A stretch of 6,264 bases of DNA from Phycisphaeraceae bacterium (GTDB taxonomy: Bacteria > Planctomycetota > Phycisphaerae > Phycisphaerales > UBA1924), in contig WUAJ01000140.1 of the NCBI GenBank assembly GCA_009827215.1, positions 1 through 6,264 of the forward strand, read 5' to 3'. Shown one piece after another: positions 1-5,161 of the stretch; the stretch's first letter is position 1, and each line of letters starts with the position of its first letter. The notes under the pieces are model-generated. The model ran no database searches. It saw only the letters and a list, made by a program, of their open reading frames with translations, and had not been told where the DNA came from. Made by a program: the position numbers and the translations under genes.

Positions 1-1596
1 CAGTCCTTTCCCGTCGTCGATGATCTGCACGCGGACATGCGATCCGGCATGTCCCGCGATTAGCTTGATCGTACCAGTCTCTTCTTTCCCTGCCTTGATG
101 CGATCTTCCGGCTTCTCAATCCCGTGATCTCCCGAGTTGCGGAGCAAGTGAACGAGCGGATCACCAAGTTCTTCGATGACGGACTTGTCAACCTCGGTAT
201 CCGCACCCTCGATGACGAGATTGATCTTCTTCTCGGTTTTCGACGCGAGGTCACGGATCAGTCGTGGGTACTTGCCGAACAGTTTTTCAAGCGGCTGCAT
301 GCGTGTACGCATCACGGCCATTTGGATGTCACCAGTGACCCGATCAAGCGTTCCCGTGGTAGCGCTGATTTGCTCGATGAGTTCACTGTCAACATTCGAT
401 TTTTCGATGTCTTCAGCGATCGCACCGATGCGGTTCTTCTGGAGCACAAGTTCGCCGACCAGGTTCATCAGCGATTCAAGTCGACCCACTTCGACACGGA
501 TGGTCTGTTCGATCTGACCAATCGCTGTTCGCTTGGTGGTGTTGTTTGTATCTGTGGATTGGCTTTGAGCGGGAGTGTCGGTGCTCGGGAGTACCGCTTC
601 TGGAGTTACCGATGGGATCGATTGTGTCTCAGGGAGATCTCCGAACATGATCCCATCGGCGTGGAGTGCCGCGAATCCATCCGCGTGGATATCAAGCACA
701 GCGTCCTCCGGGATGTTTGCTCCGAGAAGATGGTTGATACGATCCAGGATGAGCGAGGTGTCCCAGCTGATCAAAATCTGCTGTTCCAGATGTGATGTTT
801 GTTCTGCGAGGAGCAGACACAAACCAGCGAGTCTCGGAGATAACTGATGGATGATCTCATCGCCGAGCGAATCGAGCTTGCCAACGGCTACTCCGAGTTG
901 GGTCGCGAGGATCGTGATCTCAGAGATATCAAAGAAGTCAACTGTTTTGATCAGTTCTTCGCTCGCTTCAACAAGCGCGTCAACCGCCACTGCACGAGTT
1001 TCAGGATTCTCAAGCTGATCGAGGTTGCTCTGGATCTGCTTCAGCGAGTCATCAATGTCGCTCGTAAGCAGATCGATCAGATCGAGCTTTGAAGAATCGA
1101 GCGAGAGTTGTTGTGTCGTGCGTCCATCGGCGTGCTGCTGCACATCAGCATCAGAAGTGTTGTCCGTTACGCCTGGTGCATTCGTATCAGACGCTGCTGA
1201 AGAACCGTCCGCGAGCACAGAGAGGGAATCAATGAGTTGTGAATCCGCTTTGGTGAGATCGGTGCTTCCGGAGGTGATCTCGTCGAACTGAATTTTCAGC
1301 ACATCAACGGCTGCAAGAAGCAGGTCCATTTCATGTGATCCGATGATGATCTCGCCGTTGCGTGCAGTATTGAGCGCCCCTTCAGCGACATGCGCAATTT
1401 CTACAAGGTTGGTCATCGCGAGAAATGAAGCGCTTCCCTTGATGGTGTGTAAAGCGCGGAAGATCTGATTCAGTAGATCGGGATCCTCTGGTGTGGATTC
1501 AAGATGGACGAGATCCCCCTCGAGCTGCTCGAGCAACTCGCCGGATTCGGTGATGAAGTCCTGTAGGATTTCTGGATCAAACTCGTGAGTAGACAT
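1..1596 (-). CDS. cheA: Chemotaxis histidine kinase CheA (3' end cut off by window edge)
   Basis: CheA autophosphorylates on a histidine under control of receptor-CheW complexes and passes the phosphate to CheY and CheB in the cytoplasm. The first 532 residues are visible. An N-terminal HPt (P1) domain spans about 5-105, with the phosphoryl-accepting H50 in LHTIKGSASF. A Ser/Thr/Asp-rich linker covers about 108-168, a helical region about 170-290, and a second linker about 320-355. The P3 dimerisation helices cover about 360-435 (VGRLESLMNLVGELV, then MRTRMQPLEKLF). The ATP-binding P4 domain then begins, with the N box at 481-492 (H483, N487, D490, H491) and the G1 box DDGKGL at 527-532, where the window ends. 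The rest of P4 and the CheW-binding P5 domain lie outside. The start is the ATG at 1596, five bases after AAGGAG, which overlaps the cheR stop codon and so suggests translational coupling. No obvious CheY-binding P2 domain is seen. The N box has G489 where I, V or A is more usual. The identification is secure. Confidence 0.97.
   Translation of the reverse strand, partial: MSTHEFDPEILQDFITESGELLEQLEGDLVHLESTPEDPDLLNQIFRALHTIKGSASFLAMTNLVEIAHVAEGALNTARNGEIIIGSHEMDLLLAAVDVLKIQFDEITSGSTDLTKADSQLIDSLSVLADGSSAASDTNAPGVTDNTSDADVQQHADGRTTQQLSLDSSKLDLIDLLTSDIDDSLKQIQSNLDQLENPETRAVAVDALVEASEELIKTVDFFDISEITILATQLGVAVGKLDSLGDEIIHQLSPRLAGLCLLLAEQTSHLEQQILISWDTSLILDRINHLLGANIPEDAVLDIHADGFAALHADGIMFGDLPETQSIPSVTPEAVLPSTDTPAQSQSTDTNNTTKRTAIGQIEQTIRVEVGRLESLMNLVGELVLQKNRIGAIAEDIEKSNVDSELIEQISATTGTLDRVTGDIQMAVMRTRMQPLEKLFGKYPRLIRDLASKTEKKINLVIEGADTEVDKSVIEELGDPLVHLLRNSGDHGIEKPEDRIKAGKEETGTIKLIAGHAGSHVRVQIIDDGKGL
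787..1080 (-). other. Possible degenerate second HPt-like bundle in CheA (residues 173-270)
   Basis: CheA residues 177-235 can be laid on its own HPt domain, residues 14-72, with no gaps at a constant offset of 163. Identities are few (about 8 of 59), but hydrophobic positions agree: F14/L177, L22/L185, L25/I188, L29/L192, L32/L195, I45/L208, F46/V209, I52/L215, F58/F221, L64/I227, I67/L230 and A68/A231. The phosphorylated H50 falls on E213, and the following TIKGS is replaced by ELIKT. The segment sits where E. coli CheA has its ferredoxin-like P2 domain, yet it reads as continuous amphipathic helix. I infer a duplicated HPt fold that has lost phosphotransfer. An unrelated helical spacer is the main alternative. 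Confidence 0.4.
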
Positions 1597-1605
1597 GTTC
1601 GCTCC

Positions 1606-2475
1606 TTACGCTTTCATTTCGAGATATTGAGGTCTTTGGTAGCAGAATCCCTGTGGGATAGGGAGCTGAACAAAGTCCGTTGTGAGGTCTTTGATGCGCT
1701 CGGAGTGACCAATAAACAAGGTCCCGTCCTTTGCAAGTTGGTTGGCGAACATCGAGATGACATTCTTCTTCATATCATCATCAAAGTAGATCAACACATT
1801 TCGGCAGAAGATGACATCCCAGGTCCCGTGACGCTTCGCGGCCATCCGATCCTTGAGGTTGTGCCGCTCGAAGTTAACCATCTGACGGATGTTGTCATTG
1901 AGTCTGTAGTCACGCCCTTCAACTGTGAAGTAGCGATCCTTGATCAACGAAGGTGTCGAGCGGACCGCGTAGTTGTTGTATACTCCTGATTGCGCGACTT
2001 TGAGCGCTTTCTCGGAGATATCAGTACCCAAGATCTCGATGTGCCAATCGTTCTGTCGAACACCGAGTGTGCGATCGATCAACATCGCGAGTGTGAATGG
2101 TTCCTCACCGGTCGAGCATGCCGCGGACCAGATGCGGAGGCGTTTGTTGCTCGAACGCGATTCGAGCAACTCAGGTAGAATCTGATGTTCAAACACTGAG
2201 AGCTGCGCGTCGTTGCGGAAGAAACTAGTCTCGTTGATCGTGATCCGATTGAACATCTCCTGGAACTCGTCCATCTGGTAGGGTCCCATGGTCAGATACG
2301 CGAGGTATTGATCGAAGTCATCCATCTCCAGTTCGCGGAGTCTGTGCGAGAGTCTAGATTCGAGGATGTATTGCTTGGATTCTGGGAAATGGATCCCTGA
2401 GCGGTCGTAAATGATCTTCGAGAGTGTTGTGAACTGCTCGGTGGACATAGCGATTTTGTTCGATGTGATTGTCAT
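1606..2475 (-). CDS. cheR: Chemoreceptor glutamate methyltransferase CheR
   Basis: CheR transfers methyl groups from S-adenosylmethionine to glutamates on chemoreceptors, working against CheB to give adaptation. The protein has 289 residues, close to the family's usual 270-290. The N-terminal helical domain (about 10-80) contains the typical GIHF and YILESRLSHRLREL segments. NETSFFR (81-87) leads into the Rossmann-type catalytic domain. The SAM-binding region includes WSAACSTGEEP (116-126) and ILGTDIS (148-154), followed by FCRNVLIYFD (223-232) and GTLFIGHSE (251-259). The start is the ATG at 2475, five bases after GAGGA. A second Met at residue 10 has no Shine-Dalgarno sequence in front of it. 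The gene follows cheW by 27 nt and its stop lies 9 nt before cheA. No TPR or other C-terminal extension is present, so this is the simple CheR form. Confidence 0.97.
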   Translation of the reverse strand: MTITSNKIAMSTEQFTTLSKIIYDRSGIHFPESKQYILESRLSHRLRELEMDDFDQYLAYLTMGPYQMDEFQEMFNRITINETSFFRNDAQLSVFEHQILPELLESRSSNKRLRIWSAACSTGEEPFTLAMLIDRTLGVRQNDWHIEILGTDISEKALKVAQSGVYNNYAVRSTPSLIKDRYFTVEGRDYRLNDNIRQMVNFERHNLKDRMAAKRHGTWDVIFCRNVLIYFDDDMKKNVISMFANQLAKDGTLFIGHSERIKDLTTDFVQLPIPQGFCYQRPQYLEMKA

Positions 2476-2502
2476 TTGTTTCCTCGTGCCTGTACCTATT
2501 GA

Positions 2503-3012
2503 TCAAGCCGCTTTTGAGCGCACGGAATCGAGCATTTGTAATGATTCAGTAGAGATGAGCTTGTCCAGATCAAGCAGGATCATGAGGGTCTCATCGAGTT
2601 TCGCGACGCCTTGGATGTAGCTTGTGTTCTGTCCGCTCGTGATCTGAGGAGTCGGCTCGATGATGCGTGGATCGATCTGAAGAACTTGATGCACCGCATC
2701 AACGATGAACCCCACCGTTGAACCTTGGACCTCGACAACGACGATCCGTGATGATTCGCTCTCTTCCGATGCATCGATTCCCAGTCGTGTTCGCAGATCC
2801 AAAACCGGGACGATCCGTCCGCGAAGGTTGATCACGCCTCGGACTCCTTCCGGACATTGGGGCACTTGCGTCAACTCCATCATCCGATTGATTTCTTGAA
2901 CACGAAGGATGTCTACTGCGAACTGCTCTGATCCCACTTTGAAACTCACGAGACGGATCAGTTCATTCCCGAGTGAGGGGTCGACGGAGTTTGTTGAGGT
3001 TTGATCATTCAT
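2503..3012 (-). CDS. cheW: Chemotaxis coupling protein CheW
   Basis: CheW links chemoreceptors to the P5 domain of CheA in the cytoplasmic signalling array. The 169-residue product matches the usual size and is a single CheW domain, about residues 17-155. Recognisable parts are LVSFKVGSEQFAVDI (21-35), the EI-R motif region (40-43), the signature GVINLRGRIVPVLDLR (59-74) and VGFIVDAVHQV. The first 15 residues are polar and probably disordered. I chose the ATG at 3012 because AAGGA lies seven bases upstream. The same frame extends to a TTG at 3069, but that codon has no Shine-Dalgarno sequence and would add 19 residues unlike CheW. It sits third in line after cheB (76-nt gap) and before cheR (27-nt gap). 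Confidence 0.96.
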   Translation of the reverse strand: MNDQTSTNSVDPSLGNELIRLVSFKVGSEQFAVDILRVQEINRMMELTQVPQCPEGVRGVINLRGRIVPVLDLRTRLGIDASEESESSRIVVVEVQGSTVGFIVDAVHQVLQIDPRIIEPTPQITSGQNTSYIQGVAKLDETLMILLDLDKLISTESLQMLDSVRSKAA

Positions 3013-3088
3013 GTCAGGGTCCTTAGAAGTGGAGTCGGTTGGTATCGTCAATCGAGCGGGATAAGTCAATGGTCAGTGAGAATTTCGT
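3013..3088 (-). other. cheB-cheW intergenic gap with cheW ribosome-binding site
   Basis: This 76-nt gap is the widest in the che operon. It holds the cheW Shine-Dalgarno AAGGA at 3020-3024, seven bases before the ATG. It also holds two ATTGAC copies 18 bases apart. They resemble -35 elements, but no good -10 element follows either at usual spacing, so I do not call an internal promoter. No terminator hairpin is visible. Confidence 0.6.
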
Positions 3089-4234
3089 TTAAGCTATCTT
3101 GCGTTGGAGCGATGAGTCAGACTGACCACCTGTTTGTGTGGTGCTGCATATGCGATGGAGCACAGATTTGATGTCTTTTGGACACAGAATTGTGTTTGCG
3201 GATCCATCCTCAACCACTGCGCGAGGCATGCCGTAGACAACACAACTGCGTTGGTCTTGTGCGATTACATGTCCGCCGGCTTGTCGGATTTTGCGTGCGC
3301 CCTCTGCGCCATCTTCGCCCATACCAGTGAGTTGAATCGCGAGCACGCCGGATCCATAGAACTCCGCGGCACTGGAAAAGAGTAAATCAACAGACGGCTT
3401 GTATAGCGCGTTGCGGTATTCATCAACCGTGCGAGCGATGAGCTTCTTGCCGGCGACCATCGTTGGTTTGAGATGCTTCCCACCTTGCGCGATATAGATC
3501 CGAGGTTCGATCATCGCTGTCCCATGCTCAGCGAGGGTAGCACCACATCCACTCTGCGCATCGATCCGATTCGCAAGCGATCGAGTAAAGAGCTCCGGCA
3601 TGTGCTGAGCAACGATGATTGGGACTGGGAGCGTCGATGGGAGTCGGTCGAACAGATCTTCGAGTACCGGTGGTCCGCCGGTGGATGATCCAATAACAAT
3701 CAGCTTGATTCCCTCAGGCATCACCCAATCATCGAACTTGGTGCACACCCCTGAGATACTGTGTGAATCTGTTTCCTGATTCGCATACGCCGCGGAACTG
3801 CTGTCATTCGATCTGGTGGCGTGAAGATTCTTGCGATGCGTCCCGATCGCTTTGAGTTTTTCGAGGAGCTGGGTATTGAACTGCTTATCATGACGGCCAA
3901 CCACCTGTGGGTCTTTGGCAATGAAGTCCGATGCGCCGAGCTTGAGCGCCTTGAGTGCTTCTGTGCTGCCATCAACAGTGAGTGAAGAGCACATCAAGAC
4001 CGCAGGCGGATTCTCTTTACAGATCTTCATAATCTGTTTGAGCGCATCGATGCCGTTCAATCGAGGCATCTCGATATCGAGTGTGATGAGGTCAGGCTTG
4101 AGCTGCTCTGCTTTGGCAACCCCCTCGGCACCATCGCGTGCGATCCCGACAACCTCCATCGCAGGATCAGCTTTGATCATCTCTCCAATGACCTTTCGCA
4201 TGAACGCGGAATCGTCCACAATTAGTACACGCAC
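3089..4234 (-). CDS. cheB: Chemotaxis response regulator / receptor methylesterase CheB
   Basis: CheB removes methyl groups from (and can deamidate) chemoreceptor glutamine/glutamate sites when its receiver domain is phosphorylated by CheA. The protein has 381 residues. The receiver domain (1 to about 125) has the acidic pair D7/D8, phosphoacceptor D53 in TLDIEMP, the S83/S84 switch region and K107. A polar linker rich in Ser and Asn covers about 133-165. The esterase domain (about 172-362) has the catalytic triad of the family: S184 in IGSSTGGP, H211 in AQHMP and D308 in TGMGEDGA. The polar tail shows no NWETF-like receptor tether. The start codon is GTG at 4234, with AGGAG seven bases upstream. 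It is the first gene of the che operon, 84 nt beyond the tRNA terminator. All key residues are intact, so it should be active. Confidence 0.97.
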   Translation of the reverse strand: MRVLIVDDSAFMRKVIGEMIKADPAMEVVGIARDGAEGVAKAEQLKPDLITLDIEMPRLNGIDALKQIMKICKENPPAVLMCSSLTVDGSTEALKALKLGASDFIAKDPQVVGRHDKQFNTQLLEKLKAIGTHRKNLHATRSNDSSSAAYANQETDSHSISGVCTKFDDWVMPEGIKLIVIGSSTGGPPVLEDLFDRLPSTLPVPIIVAQHMPELFTRSLANRIDAQSGCGATLAEHGTAMIEPRIYIAQGGKHLKPTMVAGKKLIARTVDEYRNALYKPSVDLLFSSAAEFYGSGVLAIQLTGMGEDGAEGARKIRQAGGHVIAQDQRSCVVYGMPRAVVEDGSANTILCPKDIKSVLHRICSTTQTGGQSDSSLQRKIA

Positions 4235-4318
4235 TACCGATCTCCTCTCAAAAGACTGAGATGATGGGGAGATCGAGCGGTTCGGCGTAGAACTTCACGA
4301 AGCCGTGAGGGAATGGCC
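4235..4318 (-). other. Leader region of the che operon
   Basis: This 84-nt stretch lies between the tRNA terminator and the cheB start, so it should contain the che promoter. I find no convincing sigma-70, sigma-28 or sigma-54 promoter in it. It contains the strong Shine-Dalgarno AGGAG at 4242-4246, seven bases before the cheB GTG. A short perfect dyad, TCACG-AAGC-CGTGA at 4295-4308, could be a small hairpin or an operator. Confidence 0.4.
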
Positions 4319-4354
4319 AAAAATGACAAGAAGCACCCGCAATTGGTGCTTCTT
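4319..4354 (-). terminator. Rho-independent terminator after tRNA-Leu
   Basis: Read on the minus strand, a perfect 10-bp stem (AAGAAGCACC pairing with GGTGCTTCTT, 4328-4354) with a 7-base loop is followed after four bases by five T residues (4323-4319). It begins 7 nt past the tRNA 3' end, so it should end the tRNA transcript and shield the che operon from read-through. The T run is short, so termination may be partial. Confidence 0.85.
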
Positions 4355-4360
4355 GATCAA

Positions 4361-4445
4361 TGCCCAGGAGAGGATTCGAACCTCCACTCCCTTTACGAGA
4401 ACCACCACCTCAAGGTGGCGCGTCTACCAATTCCGCCACCTGGGC
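4361..4445 (-). tRNA. tRNA-Leu, anticodon GAG
   Basis: The 85-nt sequence folds as a class II tRNA. It has a perfect 7-bp acceptor stem (GCCCAGG with CCTGGGC) and a D arm starting GCGGAATTGGTAGACGC. The anticodon stem CCACC/GGTGG encloses loop TTGAGGT, giving anticodon GAG at 4409-4411. A long variable arm with a short stem follows, then the T arm with TTCGAAT in its loop. The discriminator base is A, as expected for leucine tRNAs. It reads CUC and CUU codons. CCA is not encoded, so a CCA-adding enzyme must complete the 3' end. Its own promoter and terminator flank it. Confidence 0.97.
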
Positions 4446-4451
4446 CGCGGA

Positions 4452-4468
4452 CCCCGTATTTCACGGGG
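4452..4468 (-). other. Small hairpin in the tRNA-Leu 5' leader
   Basis: On the minus strand CCCCGT-GAAAT-ACGGGG is a perfect 6-bp stem with a 5-base loop. It lies between the predicted transcription start (near 4467) and the tRNA 5' end at 4445. It may sit at the 5' end of the primary transcript, which RNase P would remove. A function is not shown. Confidence 0.5.
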
Positions 4469-4473
4469 GAGGA

Positions 4474-4501
4474 AGTATACGCCTTCGTGGAGCGTTGTCG
4501 A
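4474..4501 (-). promoter_or_regulatory. Sigma-70-type promoter for tRNA-Leu
   Basis: On the minus strand, TCGACA (4496-4501, five of six matches to the -35 consensus) and TATACT (4474-4479, five of six to the -10 consensus) are separated by 16 bases. They lie 28 nt upstream of the tRNA 5' end, leaving a leader of about 20 nt. Spacing, strength and position all fit a housekeeping promoter for a stable RNA. Confidence 0.75.
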
Positions 4502-4584
4502 CAGCGTCGGACTCCAGATCGTGTCAAATCCTCGATTTCTCTCCCAGATCGGGGATGAACGGTTCTATGATTGGGACGACTTTG

Positions 4585-4606
4585 GTTACACCAAGGTCCG
4601 TGTAAC
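4585..4606 (+). promoter_or_regulatory. Inverted repeat upstream of the unnamed gene
   Basis: GTTACAC and its exact reverse complement GTGTAAC are separated by eight bases, about 40 nt before the ATG at 4646. A TATGAT sequence at 4566-4571 could be a -10 element for the two plus-strand genes, but no matching -35 is visible. The dyad would then lie in the 5' leader, as an operator or an RNA hairpin. This is inferred only from symmetry and position. Confidence 0.35.
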
Positions 4607-4645
4607 ACCCAAACCCTTCCAGAATACGAGCGATCGAGGTCCATC

Positions 4646-5107
4646 ATGCCCGTCTCCACTGATCAGATCATCTCCACCATCTCCGAACGCGCCAAAGCCG
4701 CGAATGTCTTCGGCACCATCAATGCATCGGATAACCATGTTGAGCTCCAAGCGTGGGGAGCCGCGGAACCAGCGTTCTATCGCGTGTATCTGGAGAATGA
4801 CTCCGCGATCGTTGAGCTTGCGACCAAAGACCGCTGGCTCAGCGAGTCCATCGAAGCGGAGCTCGTTGAATCGGGTGACAAGCTCGACGAGCTGATCGAG
4901 GACGAGCTCATCGATCTGGGGTACGCCGAGGATTCCGGAGCGGTGAAGTTCGAGCATTACCGCTCTGACGACATGGAGTTCGTATTCCGTTCCAAAGTCA
5001 TCCCGCTCGCGGGACAGGACCTCGACGATGCATGTGTGCAGTGGCTCCTCGCGTATGAGCAGTGCTTCCGTCAGCTTGGTGACATGGACGAAAGCGAAGA
5101 AGATTGA
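4646..5107 (+). CDS. Conserved-looking acidic protein of unknown function
   Basis: I do not recognise this 153-residue protein. It is soluble, with no signal peptide or membrane segment, and strongly acidic, ending in DMDESEED. The order appears to be an N-terminal helix (about 4-20), strands around 32-37 (VELQAW), 44-49 (FYRVYL) and 54-59 (AIVELA), a helical acidic middle (about 64-91), another strand pair near 100-104 and 111-120 (EFVFRSKVIP), and a C-terminal helix (about 126-145). This helix-strands-helix pattern loosely recalls YbjN or type III chaperone-like folds, but that is only a guess. The start is the ATG at 4646, with GAGGT five bases upstream. The frame also runs back to a TTG at 4571, but that extension crosses the inverted repeat and lacks a Shine-Dalgarno sequence. 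The product precedes the glycosyltransferase gene by 54 nt on the same strand, so they may share a transcript. Confidence 0.85.
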   Translation: MPVSTDQIISTISERAKAANVFGTINASDNHVELQAWGAAEPAFYRVYLENDSAIVELATKDRWLSESIEAELVESGDKLDELIEDELIDLGYAEDSGAVKFEHYRSDDMEFVFRSKVIPLAGQDLDDACVQWLLAYEQCFRQLGDMDESEED

Positions 5108-5161
5108 TCGAAACCAGCCTAACAGGCGCACGCGAGTGAAAGTGCTCGTCAAGGATCAACC

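Noticed and set aside
598..680. Repeated HADG motif in CheA (near residues 309 and 312-315, also 155-158)
   Set aside because: The repeats are only four residues long and lie in a linker; too short to call a structural repeat.
124..795. A 223-codon open frame on the plus strand
   Set aside because: It lies wholly antisense to cheA, which has an unbroken frame with canonical motifs. The antisense translation has no recognisable domain.
1585..1989. A 134-codon open frame on the plus strand
   Set aside because: Antisense to cheR and the start of cheA; both real genes have strong motifs and ribosome-binding sites.
3013..3069. TTG start that would lengthen CheW by 19 residues
   Set aside because: No Shine-Dalgarno sequence precedes it, while the ATG at 3012 has AAGGA at ideal spacing and gives the usual CheW length.
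3033..3071. Possible internal promoter from the two ATTGAC copies between cheB and cheW
   Set aside because: No sequence close to TATAAT lies 16-18 bases after either copy on the minus strand.
4305..4895. A 196-codon open frame on the plus strand
   Set aside because: It runs through the terminator stem, the tRNA gene and the tRNA promoter, then overlaps the 153-residue gene in another frame. Its composition is rich in Arg, Ser and Pro, as expected of a shadow frame.
4586..5152. A 188-codon open frame on the minus strand opposite the unnamed gene
   Set aside because: The plus-strand frame has a better start (ATG with GAGGT), a natural acidic composition and a position just ahead of a co-directional gene. 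The antisense frame has no Shine-Dalgarno support and no motif. The choice is likely but not absolute, since neither product is recognised.
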